64,000 bases of DNA from Sinohyriopsis cumingii (Eukaryota > Mollusca > Bivalvia > Unionida > Unionidae): positions 102,674,346 through 102,738,345 of the forward strand of contig CM068826.1 in assembly GCA_028554795.2 (NCBI GenBank). The letters are read 5' to 3'. How positions within the stretch are numbered: position 1 is the stretch's first letter; each line of letters starts with the position of its first letter. A model generated the notes under the pieces. That model was not told the origin of the DNA and made no database searches. It saw only the letters and a list, made by a program, of their open reading frames with translations. This document shows, piece by piece, positions 42,315 to 50,929 of this stretch. The translations under genes and the position numbers were made by a program.

Positions 42315-43279
42315 ATGGAAGGACGAAAACTAGCTTTAGTACCTTACAAACGATGGATGGAATACCATCGTTGGCAAGAACAACGCACCCCGCATTTACC
42401 TCCCAATCCCAATTTGAGCGAGATTTCCCAGTTACAACACGAATTGCAGTCCTTGATGGATCGCCAAGATTTGTCCGAAACAGAAAAATCGCAAAAGTAC
42501 GGTCAACTCTTGCAACGACTGCAACTCTTTCACCAGAAGGCTTTAGACGAAACAGCTCTACCCACTCTGAAAGATTTTAAGACCTTGATGAAAAGGCCAG
42601 CACCATCATCACTACCACCACCACCACCACCACTACTGCCAACCCCACGGGTCACCAGAGATGCTACCCCACGAAGACCTGAGGAAGAAGATATGCGAGA
42701 AGTGTTTCAAACACCGTCAGCAGCTCCCATTTCGAGTAAGATTGCAGCATCCTTGTTGACCCCGTCCCCCACACCCCAACGAGAAGAAATGAAAGCTAGG
42801 GTTAAAAAGATGATGTTGTTGTTGTTGGGTTTAACGCCATTTTTCAGCACGCGATTGGCTATACATGGCGGCCAGTATTAATGGTGGAGGAAGAACCCGG
42901 GAAAACCCAGGAAAGAACCACCGACCCACGAGAAGCTACTGGCAAGCTTTCTCACATACCCACATTAGCCGAATCCGAGACTCGAACCCACGCAGACAGC
43001 GGTGAGATGGCAGTGATCTGTTACGGAGAACGCTTTAGACCACTCGGCCACTCGGGGCCCCAAAAGATGATGTCCATTCCTCCTTCGACAGAAGTGAAAA
43101 AGAAAGAAGGGAAACCAGAAGTGAAAAAAGAAAAGAAAACCAAAGCCATTCCATTGCCACCTCCACCACCACTACCTTCGACTTCTACTCCCGTAGCCCA
43201 TCGGACACATAAATCCGTTTCTAAACCACCCTTTCGACCCACCCAAAGTAGCATCACCGAAGAGTGGGTGACTTATTAA
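42315..43279 (+). pseudogene. Proline-rich virion-type gene split by a SINE
   Basis: The ATG at 42315 lies about 45 bases after GATAAAAAG (42262-42270). The N-terminal part (KLALVPYKRWMEYH, then helical sequence with ELQSLMDRQDLSETEKSQK) is followed by a proline-rich linker (SSLPPPPPPLLPTP) and charged sequence. At 42805-42815 the frame meets an inserted SINE-A (42816-43061). After the SINE, in another frame, the gene resumes at 43062 with MMSIPPSTEV, a Lys/Glu stretch and PLPPPPPLPS, ending at 43279. The 11-bp duplication and SINE (257 bp) shift the frame, so the protein is truncated. A KLALVP-type N terminus is typical of an uncharacterised Polinton gene family. Confidence 0.8.
42816..43061 (-). 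repeat. SINE-A copy inside the Polinton, with target duplication
   Basis: Complete reversed SINE-A: the plus strand begins TTGTTGTTGTTGGGTTTAAC and ends with the reversed tRNA head CACTCGGCCACTCGGGGCCC. Flanked by an 11-bp perfect repeat AAAAGATGATG at 42805-42815 and 43062-43072. It interrupts a Polinton gene and so is younger than the Polinton insertion or at least than this gene copy. Confidence 0.97.
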
Positions 43280-43299
43280 CACACAAACAAACACAAAAA

Positions 43300-44408
43300 A
43301 TGGAAAAAGTCTTAGCCAGCATTTACTACGATCCCTCCCATCCTGCAGGTTACGCAGGAGTTCAAAAATTGTATCGTGCTGCCAAAACTCGACTGAAAAG
43401 TCTCCGTTTACCTCAAGTGCAACGATGGTTACAAGAACAAGCTACCTACACTTTACGCAAACCCATTCGACACAAGTTTTCCAGAAGTCGCACCCAAGTG
43501 GAAGGCATCGATCATCAATGGCAAGCCGATTTAGCCGATGTCTCTCATTTGGCCAGCTACAATCGCGGCTACAAATATTTGTTTTGTGTCATCGACGTCT
43601 TTTCCAAATTTGCCTGGGTCGTACCCTTGACTTCCAAATCGAGCAGCGAGTTAGTGCGATCCCTGCAACGGGTGTTGAAACAAAGCGGTCGTCACCCTCT
43701 TCGATGGCAAACGGACAAAGGTACCGAATTTCTGAACCAAGCTTTCCAAAAAGAATTAAAGAAACGTGACATTCATTTTTTTACCACCGAGAATCCTGAA
43801 ACCAAAGCCAGCATCGTGGAACGTTTTCAACGCACTTTGAAAGAACGCATGTGGAAATATTTTACGCATCACCACACTCTGAAGTACATCGACATCTTAC
43901 CGCACCTGGTGCAAGCGTACAACCAATCTTACCATCGAAGCATCGGACGTGCCCCGCAAGAAGTGACTCCCGAGAACGAAGTGTTGGTGTTTGAGCGCCT
44001 GTTTGGTACGTCCCCGACGAGGGCTGTCCCCAAGAAAAGTGGAGAGTTGACCGTAGGAGATTAGGTGCGCAATGGCAAAACCAAACGCACTTTTGACAAA
44101 GGTTACTTACCTAACTGGACGACCGAATTGTTTCGTGTCACTGGACGAGTGCATGGCCGTCATCCTGCCGTCTATAAATTGGAAGACATGAACGGAGAAG
44201 TGCTCAAAGGAACGTTTTATTTGCCCGAGTTACAACGTGTCACCAAAAAGGAAGACGACGTGTACGACATCGAAAGCATTCTCGAACGCAGAACTCGTAA
44301 AGTAGGCAAACGACGTGTCAAAGAAGTCGAAGTACGTTGGAAAGGATATCCACCCAGTTTTGATTCTTGGATCGACGCTTCGCAATCATCGACTATAAAA
44401 AGAAGTGA
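43300..44408 (+). pseudogene. Polinton retrovirus-like integrase with chromodomain, disrupted
   Basis: The DDE recombinase that inserts Polintons. I start it at the ATG at 43300 (MEKVLASIYYDPSHPAGYAG), because upstream in-frame codons overlap the previous gene. The catalytic triad is visible: D77 in WQADLAD, D139 in QTDKGTEF and E174 in SIVERFQRTLK, spacing D-x34-E. An in-frame TAG at 44062-44064 cuts the protein after 254 residues. In the same frame beyond it a chromodomain follows (VYDIESILERR, EVEVRWKGYPPSFDSWIDAS, 44254-44382), which in this family may tether the integrase to chromatin. A frame change near 44385 likely precedes the end of the gene. Confidence 0.95.
44394..44402 (+). promoter_or_regulatory. 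TATA-like sequence
   Basis: TATAAAAAG at the end of the integrase gene, only 12 bases before the next ATG, so its use for that gene would need a downstream start; assignment is uncertain. Confidence 0.4.
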
Positions 44409-44413
44409 CCATC

Positions 44414-44824
44414 ATGCCCTTTCACACAGACGCAGCTACGTCTACCACTCCTTCACCCAGTTCTTCTGTGCAAGATTTACAAAAACAACCCTTGTGGGTG
44501 TGGTGTGGAGAACGTGTGTCTAAAACGCAAATCGTCTTTTTCTGCCAAATCTTCGTGGTGTATTGTGTCATCGGGGCAGCCATCGCCAATTTGAGTTTGC
44601 AACAAGGAGACAAACAATTGTGGACCATTTTATTGAGCAGTTGCATCGGTTACCTGCTTCCTAATCCCTCCCTGAAATTCACCTCGAACGGGAACCACGG
44701 GAACATTGTGTCCAGTGTCAGTGCCAGTCACCACTCCAACCACAACCAGAACCCCATTCTGAGCGGAGACACGCCTCTGACGTCCAGTAACCCCTCGGAC
44801 AGCCACAGAACTCTGGAATTATGA
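44414..44824 (+). CDS. Polinton membrane protein with two hydrophobic segments, 136 aa
   Basis: The ATG at 44414 gives a 136-residue intact protein. After a Ser/Thr-rich start comes VSKTQIVFFCQIFVVYCVIG, a first transmembrane segment, a short loop with LSLQQGDKQLW, and a second hydrophobic stretch TILLSSCIGYLLPNP. The C-terminal 55 residues are Ser/Asn/His-rich and probably disordered. The pattern CQ..VVY....NLSL.....LW..LLSSC.GYLLPNP recurs as a small membrane protein upstream of the penton gene in Polintons. Its stop overlaps the start of the next gene (ATGA, 44821-44824), which indicates tight gene packing. Role in the virion or in egress is unknown. Confidence 0.75.
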   Translation: MPFHTDAATSTTPSPSSSVQDLQKQPLWVWCGERVSKTQIVFFCQIFVVYCVIGAAIANLSLQQGDKQLWTILLSSCIGYLLPNPSLKFTSNGNHGNIVSSVSASHHSNHNQNPILSGDTPLTSSNPSDSHRTLEL

Positions 44825-45777
44825 GTCACCAAAACCAACTTTACTTAACCTTACCCAGTGACAGTTTCATGGAAGTGTTTCCCCACAACACGTTGTGCTG
44901 TTACACGGCCAGATTACCTCAGGCCATCCCATTAGATCACGAAGCCCATTGGGAAGTGGCTTTGGTAGAAATGATTTATCCAACACATATCAAAAACATC
45001 ACTGAAATTCAAAACACTTTTGACGTCGAAATTCTAGACCCAATAGTGCAGCAAACCATGACGACCACTTCTCAACATAAATTACTTCCCAAGACCCCAA
45101 TACTCCGCAGCAGCAGTGACCCTTCTCCATTTTACGTTTATCACTTTAAAATTAACTCAGGCCATTATTTTAGTGGTCAACATCTGGTGGAGGCCATCGC
45201 TGACAAATTCTATGCAGCATTTGACAACGTTCTGACCGGACTAAAAAAACCTGTCACCATTGAGTACCACAAACTGTCTCACCGTCTACTCGTCAAATTT
45301 GAAAGTGAGGAAAAAAGTATACGTATTAAATTTTGCCCTGAATTGTATGACATTTTGGGTGGAGACCTCAGTTTGGTCACGGATAAGCACTCCAAAAAGA
45401 TTGAGAAAGCAGAGATTGACAACAACGGGCATTTTTCGTGGTATTTTCGTTTCCCGGTAGAACTGAAGCAGGGACTGAATTTGATGTTCGTGTACTCCGA
45501 TGTGGTGGAGTACAACGTGGTGGGACACACCTCCGTGCCGTTACTGCGTGTCATTTCTTTCAAAGTGGATAGTGCCAAAACCAATGACCAGGAAGGTGGA
45601 AACACTTACCACGTCCACCGCGAATTTGTACATCCTCATTATTTGCCTGTCAGCAAGTCGTATTTGGACACGGTCAACATTGCTATAAAAGGAGATTTGG
45701 GACAAAATATTCCATTCACCAAAGGAAAAGTCACGGTGAAACTCCATTTTCGAAAACGGTTCTCTCACGATTCGTAA
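44821..45777 (+). CDS. Minor capsid (penton) protein, 318 aa
   Basis: Predicted single jelly-roll penton protein, which occupies the capsid vertices in Polinton-type virions. Landmarks are the N-terminal YLTLPSDSFMEVFPHNT, then FTxKLP-like YTARLPQAI, WEVALVEMIYP and the later beta-rich segments (NSGHYFSGQHLVEAI, LMFVYSDVVEYNVVGHT). This order and the ~300-residue length fit the family. It starts in a 4-bp overlap with the membrane protein gene and is followed 3 bp later by the capsid gene, as usual in Polintons. The frame is intact, unlike the enzyme genes. A CTATAAAAG at 45682-45690 inside its 3' end may serve the capsid gene. Confidence 0.88.
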   Translation: MSHQNQLYLTLPSDSFMEVFPHNTLCCYTARLPQAIPLDHEAHWEVALVEMIYPTHIKNITEIQNTFDVEILDPIVQQTMTTTSQHKLLPKTPILRSSSDPSPFYVYHFKINSGHYFSGQHLVEAIADKFYAAFDNVLTGLKKPVTIEYHKLSHRLLVKFESEEKSIRIKFCPELYDILGGDLSLVTDKHSKKIEKAEIDNNGHFSWYFRFPVELKQGLNLMFVYSDVVEYNVVGHTSVPLLRVISFKVDSAKTNDQEGGNTYHVHREFVHPHYLPVSKSYLDTVNIAIKGDLGQNIPFTKGKVTVKLHFRKRFSHDS

Positions 45778-45780
45778 GTC

Positions 45781-47268
45781 ATGTATCCAGTGTACCGAGG
45801 GGTTGCTCGACAGCGAGGACACGGTTTAGGAGATATGTTAAAATCGGCCTTTCGTTCGGTGGCCCCGGTGTTGAAAGCGATGGTGACACGCGGATTGCAC
45901 GCCTCGAAAGATGCGGCACTGACGCAAGGCAAAGAATTTCTCCAAAATGTCATCATCGACAAAAAAAACCCCAAAGAAGCCTTCATGAGGGCAGGCAAAA
46001 ATATCTTGCTACAAACGTGTAAAGACCTTTTGGGCCGACGAGACACACCTATAAATGCCCTGCACGCTACCGAGTCAGGCATTCAGCAAGGACAAGGCAG
46101 AAAGAGACGACGAAGTAAACACCCTTTCACCAGACTTCACACGTCTAAAGCTAGAAAGGCAAAGAAAAGAAGAACCGTTCGAGACTTAGACGTTTTCGAG
46201 AAAGTAGCTCCCGTCAACAATTTCATGCATTCCTTGTTCAGCTCAGTGGACTTGTACTTGAATAACAAACTGGTCAGCAGCAGCATGGATACTTACCCTT
46301 ATCGTGCCTACCTGGACAATCTCTTGACGTACGGAATAGATGCCAAGAATACTCATCTCAATGCTTGTGTCCTATGGGAACCTAACGAAGCGACCAAGTT
46401 TGACATAATAGATAAAAGCAATGACGGCTTTGAGGAAAGACGAAACAAAATCAAAGATGGAAAGAGTTTAGAACTGATTGATCGTTTGCATTTGGACATG
46501 TGGTTGCAAGAGAAATATTTGCTGAACGGGGTAAATGTTCGCTTGAGACTGAATCGTAGCAGTACTGCTTTCCATTTGTTGGCTGATGCTGATGCTACTA
46601 CTGGTGGCAATCCTAAAAGCAAAATCGAGGAGGTCAAACTCTACGTACGACGCGTGGAAGTGTTACCCAAACTGGGAAACGACATTAGTCAGACATTGAG
46701 CAGAACGACCGCCAAATATCCCATACGACGCGTGGAAGTGAAAACCTTCACCATTCCCACTGGACATCATTCCATGATCGAAGATCATCTGTTTCAAGGA
46801 CAGTTACCCAAACGTTTAATCCTTGGTATGGTCAAGAATTCAGCCTTCAACGGAGACTTCACTAAAAATCCTTTTAAGTTTAAACACTTTAAGGTGAAGA
46901 AAATCGAAGTCAGTCGCGATGGCAAGACCTTGTGTACCAGACCTTTCGAACCTGACTTTAGTGACACGAAGATGAATTACTTGAGATCGTACTTGTCCCT
47001 GTACGAAGCCACCGGCCAGTTAGGGACCAACACCAGTCACGGCATTACGTACGAAGATTACGCTGGAGGCTATGCTTTGTGGGCTTTCGATTTCACTCCA
47101 GACCAAGGCAGTGACGAGGGACATTTCCACCCTATAAAATCCGGCCAGATTCGTGTGGAACTTCAGTTTGCAGAAGAAGTGAAAGAGACAGTGAACGTCA
47201 TCCTGTATGCAGAATTCGATAATACGATAGAAATCAACAGTTTGAGAGAAGTCATTCTAGACTATTAG
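45781..47268 (+). CDS. Major capsid protein, apparently fused to the preceding small basic gene, 495 aa
   Basis: From about residue 144 (VNNFMHSLFSSVDLYLNN, YPYRAYLDNLLTYG) to the end this is a Polinton double-jelly-roll major capsid protein, intact to the stop. Residues 1-140 are different: VYRGVARQRGHGLG, a helical part and a basic tail (GRKRRRSKH, KARKAKKRR). That looks like the separate small gene that usually lies between penton and capsid genes. The usual N-terminal strands of the capsid protein are not seen between them. I infer an in-frame deletion that joined the two genes and removed the start of the capsid protein; alternatively this lineage has a genuine N-terminal extension. The RKRRR and KKRR stretches could act as nuclear localisation signals. 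Confidence 0.85.
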   Translation: MYPVYRGVARQRGHGLGDMLKSAFRSVAPVLKAMVTRGLHASKDAALTQGKEFLQNVIIDKKNPKEAFMRAGKNILLQTCKDLLGRRDTPINALHATESGIQQGQGRKRRRSKHPFTRLHTSKARKAKKRRTVRDLDVFEKVAPVNNFMHSLFSSVDLYLNNKLVSSSMDTYPYRAYLDNLLTYGIDAKNTHLNACVLWEPNEATKFDIIDKSNDGFEERRNKIKDGKSLELIDRLHLDMWLQEKYLLNGVNVRLRLNRSSTAFHLLADADATTGGNPKSKIEEVKLYVRRVEVLPKLGNDISQTLSRTTAKYPIRRVEVKTFTIPTGHHSMIEDHLFQGQLPKRLILGMVKNSAFNGDFTKNPFKFKHFKVKKIEVSRDGKTLCTRPFEPDFSDTKMNYLRSYLSLYEATGQLGTNTSHGITYEDYAGGYALWAFDFTPDQGSDEGHFHPIKSGQIRVELQFAEEVKETVNVILYAEFDNTIEINSLREVILDY

Positions 47269-47273
47269 AAGCT

Positions 47274-47777
47274 ATGGAAGACTGTTATCCCTCTTTACCT
47301 AGTGGAGAAACTTTGGACATGGAATGTGAGGAGACCGTGGAAGGAGAATCCCAAGACAAAGACGAAGAAGTTGTCATGATGAAGTCGAGATGGCCAGAAC
47401 AAGAAGCCCATTTAGTCTCCTGTTTTGCCAAACACTTGGTCGAAAAAATGACGGAATTGATCAAGAAAGATTGCTATGGATGTCAAAACGATCATCCCAG
47501 TCAAATTCAACACGATAAATGCCTGATGCTGAGTCAAGAAGAAAAATTGGACGAGTATCTGGACGATGCTTGGAGTCTCATCTCGGACGAAGTCGTGTTG
47601 CACCAGTGGTATAAAAACTTGCGTGAACATTCTTGTCCACCATTAACCACTCAAGAGATCGATCGTATCGAAGCTCTCCTGAATCAAAGTGAGGAGACGA
47701 AACGAAGAAACGGTTATTTGTCAGACATTTTCAAGCAAAAAGTCAGGATCGAATTGATGACTTATTATTACCTGTGA
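47274..47777 (+). CDS. Polinton conserved Cys/His protein of unknown function, 167 aa
   Basis: Intact gene starting 5 bases after the capsid stop. An acidic N-terminal part (residues 10-40) is followed by a helical region and CYGCQNDHPSQIQHDKC at about residues 67-83, a putative zinc-binding motif of the form C-x2-C...H...H-x2-C. The C-terminal half is helical. A protein with this Cys-Gly-Cys...HPSQ...H.C pattern recurs next to the capsid gene in Polintons. CCTATAAAA at 47132-47140 lies about 135 bases upstream. Function unknown; a role in assembly or late regulation would be guesswork. Confidence 0.75.
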   Translation: MEDCYPSLPSGETLDMECEETVEGESQDKDEEVVMMKSRWPEQEAHLVSCFAKHLVEKMTELIKKDCYGCQNDHPSQIQHDKCLMLSQEEKLDEYLDDAWSLISDEVVLHQWYKNLREHSCPPLTTQEIDRIEALLNQSEETKRRNGYLSDIFKQKVRIELMTYYYL

Positions 47778-47798
47778 AGAAGAAAAACAAAACAAAAC

Positions 47799-48358
47799 AT
47801 GGATACCTGGGAACTTTATTACCTTTTGAACCACAGTTCGTATACGGCTTCTTGGAATCCTGTCGTCTGTGCTAAAGATGAACTCCCTCATCGCAAACCT
47901 CAAGACCATCTAGCTTATTTGATCAACACAGACGACAGTCATCTCCCAGGAACCCACTGGGTAGCCGTTTACTTTCCTCAAGAAGGATGTGTGGAATATT
48001 TCGATTCGTACGGATTTCTCCCTTTGGAAGACGATATCATTGACTTTGTGAGAAGAAATGCTCAGACCACCCGATTCAATAATGTGAAATTACAAGGCAC
48101 AGATTCCTTGGTGTGTGGACAATATTGTGTGTATTTTCTGCATCATCGCAGCCTGGGCTATTCCTTAGAACATTTAGTGACTCATTTGATCCTCGTTCTT
48201 CTTCTAGAAACGATGTGAAAGTAGATCGATGGTTTTGTGACCATTATGCTTATCTTTTGTCTCAAGCTAGGAAACGTAGTGTCCATCAGTGGCCTAATGA
48301 TTTCCAACAGTGGAAATCACAATTTCATTCACAACGTTGTCAGCCCTGTTTAAAGTAG
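47799..48358 (+). pseudogene. Adenain/Ulp1-like maturation cysteine protease, frame-broken near the 3' end
   Basis: Processes capsid precursors in Polinton-type virions. The catalytic landmarks are present in the first frame: His in GTHWVAVYFP (near 47955), Asp in EYFDSYGF (near 48003) and the nucleophile Cys in VCGQYCVYF (48112-48138). The frame is lost near 48175-48190; C-terminal coding continues in another frame (DVKVDRWFCDHYAYLL) to a stop at 48358. The expected length of about 185-190 residues fits the family. No histone-type end follows; AATAAA motifs occur at 48469-48474 and 48519-48524. Confidence 0.92.
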
Positions 48359-48600
48359 AGTGTTAATTGAAAAAAAAAATGTTTGTCATTTGAAAAAAAT
48401 GTTTGATGTTATATTGTTGGATTATTGTTAAAAATGTTAGAGTTGTTTGTTAGTGTTAAGTGATTTTGAATAAAAAATGTTGTGTTTTGAAAAAAAATGC
48501 CTTTGTCTTTTGTTTGGCAATAAAAATGTTGATTCATGCTCTTTGACTTCTTACTATCCCTCTCATGACACTCATTGAACGTTGCGGCTCGAAAACCGTA
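48359..48600. other. Low-complexity 3' region of the protease gene
   Basis: Contains repeated GAAAAAAATGTTTG-like units and two AATAAA polyadenylation signals. No coding content. Confidence 0.6.
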
Positions 48601-48602
48601 GA

Positions 48603-48641
48603 GGGATGTTTTCCTTCACGTCCGCGCTTTGACTTTAAGAA
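48603..48641 (+). promoter_or_regulatory. Right-end promoter motif, copy for gene A
   Basis: GGGATGTTTTCCTTCACGTCCGCGCTTT followed by GACTTTAAGAACC. The first 28 bases are nearly identical to the motifs before genes B and C. The TATA position is degenerate here (TTTAAG). The motif ends about 50 bases before the ATG at 48694. Confidence 0.8.
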
Positions 48642-48693
48642 CCGGGGTAGTTTCCAGTCTAACCATCCATTGTCGACTCATCCTCCTACGAAG

Positions 48694-49062
48694 ATGTGCT
48701 CCAAACTAGCTAAGCTAAACGAAGCCTACGTGAATTTGCATAGGGTCAGACACAGTCTGATACCGAAGCCAGAAGAGATAGAGAATGTGAGAATGTTAAA
48801 AGTCACTGAAGACCTGATAGAAGAGCTCTTCAGAGAAGAAGTGAACAGGGAGAAAGAAGAATGGACAGAGAAGTACAGACTTCAGAGACATCAGCAACAG
48901 CAACAACAACAACAGCAGCAGCAGCAACCTGAACCTGACAGAGCCTTTGTCGATTGTCGTATCGACACAAAGAGTTCTTCTCTTTCCGAAGAAGCAGACC
49001 TATCGTCAGAAAGTCTATCCTCAGAGGACGTCGCATTCTTAGAAACTAAAAGATTGCCATAG
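48694..49062 (+). CDS. Right-end cassette gene A, helical polyQ protein, 122 aa
   Basis: I start it at the ATG at 48694 (MCSKLAKLNEAYVNLHRVRH), because an earlier in-frame ATG at 48565 lies before the conserved promoter motif. The protein is predicted helical, with a polyglutamine run (HQQQQQQ..., about residues 68-79) and a Ser/Glu-rich tail (SSSLSEEADLSSESLSSED). Its N-terminal pattern KL..L...Y..L..VR resembles genes B and C, so the three are probably paralogues. The stop is followed 16 bases later by a histone-type stem-loop. Not a histone; I know no family. Confidence 0.65.
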   Translation: MCSKLAKLNEAYVNLHRVRHSLIPKPEEIENVRMLKVTEDLIEELFREEVNREKEEWTEKYRLQRHQQQQQQQQQQQQPEPDRAFVDCRIDTKSSSLSEEADLSSESLSSEDVAFLETKRLP

Positions 49063-49078
49063 CAAACAACAAAAAAAC

Positions 49079-49094
49079 AGCCCTTTTCAGGGCT
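49079..49094 (+). terminator. Histone-type 3' stem-loop after gene A
   Basis: AGCCCT TTTC AGGGCT with ACCCA directly after it and an A-rich 5' flank, then the purine element TAGAAAAGAAATA from 49105. The following ~70 bases (to ACACTGACTC) are repeated after gene B. Confidence 0.9.
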
Positions 49095-49115
49095 ACCCAA
49101 TACTCTAGAAAAGAA

Positions 49116-49456
49116 ATAACAATCGATTTGCCAATGTGTGTAGGTAGAGTAGTGTGAATATAAACACTGACTCATTTGTGATGTGAGTGTATGTGTTTGT
49201 GTATAGGATTGTGTGTTTGTAAGTGCTCAAGTACGTTTGTGTGGATAGTAGATTAAGATCATGTTTTTGGCTGTTTGAGATGTGGGGAGAGTAGATTTGG
49301 GGTTTGATTGGATTCCTTTGCGTATGTGAATAGTATATTATTTGTTTAATAAATTTTTTTAGAATAGTGATGGGCAGTATAAAAAAGTGAGTGAGTGTTT
49401 CTTTTAGGTCCGCGCGTTGTTTGGTCATGATCTAGGTAAGATCAATTTTGTTTTAA
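49116..49456. other. Spacer upstream of gene B
   Basis: GT-rich sequence with GGTCCGCGCG (49408-49417) and ATCTAGGTAAGATCAATTTT (49430-49449), a remnant of an extra promoter unit that is also found before gene C. Confidence 0.6.
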
Positions 49457-49493
49457 GGGATGTTTTCCATCACGTCCGCGCTTTCAGTATAAA
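49457..49493 (+). promoter_or_regulatory. Right-end promoter motif with TATA box, for gene B
   Basis: GGGATGTTTTCCATCACGTCCGCGCTTTC then AGTATAAA (TATA 49488-49493), about 50 bases before the ATG at 49544. Confidence 0.85.
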
Positions 49494-49543
49494 TTGAAAC
49501 TCGCTGGGCAGTCTAGCTACCCTGTTCATTCGTTAACAAGACA

Positions 49544-49780
49544 ATGAATACCAGAATAAGCAAACTTCTTGAACTCCAGATACATCTGGAATATGTCAGG
49601 CGCCTGTTAAATGAACTGGCCGCGGAGGCCATAGTAGAAGAGGAAAGAATAAAGAAGGAAGAGGAGGAGAGAAGACAGAGGGAAGAGGAGGAAAAGAAAA
49701 TAGGAGAGAGGATGGCTTACAAGATACCAGAGACAGAGGATTGGGGTGTTGAAACCAATCATCCTCCCTCTGCGCTTTGA
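49544..49780 (+). CDS. Right-end cassette gene B, coiled-coil protein, 78 aa
   Basis: MNTRISKLLELQIHLEYVRR followed by a long Glu/Arg/Lys-rich coiled coil (EEERIKKEEEERRQREEEE), then YKIPETEDWGVETNHPP and a stop at 49780. The start follows the conserved promoter and TATA by about 50 bases. About 100 bases separate the stop from the histone-type stem-loop, and part of that interval is protein-like in another frame (VCVVPGLEDAIINQVSLEF, about 49813-49872), so the protein may once have been longer. Probably a paralogue of genes A and C by its N-terminal helix and its identical flanking signals. Function unknown. Confidence 0.6.
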   Translation: MNTRISKLLELQIHLEYVRRLLNELAAEAIVEEERIKKEEEERRQREEEEKKIGERMAYKIPETEDWGVETNHPPSAL

Positions 49781-49881
49781 AGAAAAAAAGTAAAAGGAGA
49801 CTGGGGAAGAAGATGTGTGTGTGGTGCCAGGTCTGGAAGATGCTATCATTAACCAGGTGTCACTGGAGTTCAAAAACAAAC

Positions 49882-49897
49882 AGCCCTTTTCAGGGCT
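49882..49897 (+). terminator. Histone-type 3' stem-loop after gene B
   Basis: AGCCCT TTTC AGGGCT, ACCCA, then TAGAAAAGAAATAAC. The copy after gene A is identical through at least the first 90 bases downstream. Confidence 0.9.
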
Positions 49898-49984
49898 ACC
49901 CAATACTCTAGAAAAGAAATAACAATCGATTTGCCAATGTGTGTAGGTAGAGTAGTGTGAATATAAACACTGACTCTTTTTCAT

Positions 49985-50160
49985 AGTGTGAGTGTATAAG
50001 TTAATGTATATGATTGTGTGTTAATAAGGGCTAGCATAGGTTAGTGTGAATAGTAGATTAGGGTTTCATTTAATGCTTTGCGTGTGTAAATAGCAGATTA
50101 GGGGTTTGTTTATTGATGCTTCACGTATGTGGATAGTAGATCATATGAAATGAGAAAAGT
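49985..50160. other. Spacer upstream of gene C
   Basis: Loosely repeated units of the type AATAGTAGATTAGGGTTT; no coding content. Confidence 0.5.
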
Positions 50161-50162
50161 AG

Positions 50163-50265
50163 GGGATGTTTTCCTTCACGTCCGCGCGTTTTAAGTGATA
50201 ATCTAGGTAATATCAATTTTGTTTTAGGGGGATGTTTTCCTTCACGTCCGCGCTTTCACTATAAG
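50163..50265 (+). promoter_or_regulatory. Double right-end promoter motif for gene C
   Basis: Two copies of GGGATGTTTTCCTTCACGTC CGCGC at 50163 and 50228, separated by ATCTAGGTAATATCAATTTT GTTTTAGG-like sequence that also occurs before gene B. The second copy runs into TATAAG at 50260-50265, about 50 bases before the ATG. Confidence 0.85.
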
Positions 50266-50315
50266 AACCCACAAAGTTTATTGTTGGAACCATTCTAAGG
50301 AATAACTGAGGCAAA

Positions 50316-50914
50316 ATGACTCAAGTATCAGTTTTATTTAATCTATTGAGAGACATCTATTTTTGGATAATGGATGTAGAATATGTTGTAGGAAGAATAG
50401 AAGAGGAATGGAGGCATGGAGATATGAAAGACTTGGTAACCAGTCAAGTTCAAGGCCTAAAGACAGCAAGAGATATCATAGCAGGGATGATAGAAGAAGA
50501 AGTCAATAAGTCAAGAGGCTTCATTAACCGACCTTACTTCAGAGTGGGAAGTTTGAAGGAAGCACGGAATCATGTCATCCAAGTCCGGTGCTTCCTAGAA
50601 AAGATATTGTACAGGACAGAGTGGAGGAATGTAAAATGGGGGTTGGACAAGATGAAGAAAGGAGAAGATCTGATGAGAAAAGTAATGGAGGAAGAAGTAG
50701 AGAAGATTAAAGAGAGATGGAGGGAAGAAAGAAAAGATGAGGAAACAAAAAGAAAAAGGAAGAGTTTGAGAGGCTTAACAACAATTGGATGAAAATACAG
50801 AGGAAGTTTAGAGAGTTGGGCCATCCTGACTGGTTACCGGAGTCAGATATAAAGAAGAAGAAGAAAGGATTATTAGAAAAGATAAGGGGATGGATGAAGA
50901 AGTGGAGGAAATAA
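50316..50914 (+). pseudogene. Right-end cassette gene C, coiled-coil protein with a late frame change
   Basis: The ATG at 50316 opens a 158-residue frame: an N-terminal helical part (MTQVSVLFNLLRDIYFWIMD, EYVVGRIEEEW), a middle part with SKxRGF-like and YFRVGSLKEARNHV segments, and a Lys/Glu-rich coiled coil, ending at 50792. Around 50740-50760 protein-like content moves to another frame (FERLNNNWMKIQRKFRELG) and runs to a stop at 50912-50914. The likely gene therefore ends there, 25 bases before the right-TIR histone-type stem-loop. Related to genes A and B by promoter, 3' end and helical N terminus. Function unknown. Confidence 0.62.
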
Positions 50915-50929
50915 AAGAAGAAGAAGAAG

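Noticed and set aside
42881-43060. Coding extension upstream of 43062
   Set aside because: This part is translated SINE-A sequence; the same peptide appears wherever SINE-A lies in that frame (for example at 23.1 kb).
48565-48693. Upstream extension of gene A from the ATG at 48565
   Set aside because: The extension overlaps the conserved right-end promoter motif (48603-48641), which occurs in untranslated position before genes B and C, so translation should start at 48694.
30948-50914. Idea that the genes with histone-type 3' ends encode histones
   Set aside because: None shows a histone fold or histone tail motifs; they are helical, Glu/Gln-rich or Arg-rich proteins without resemblance to H1, H2A, H2B, H3 or H4.
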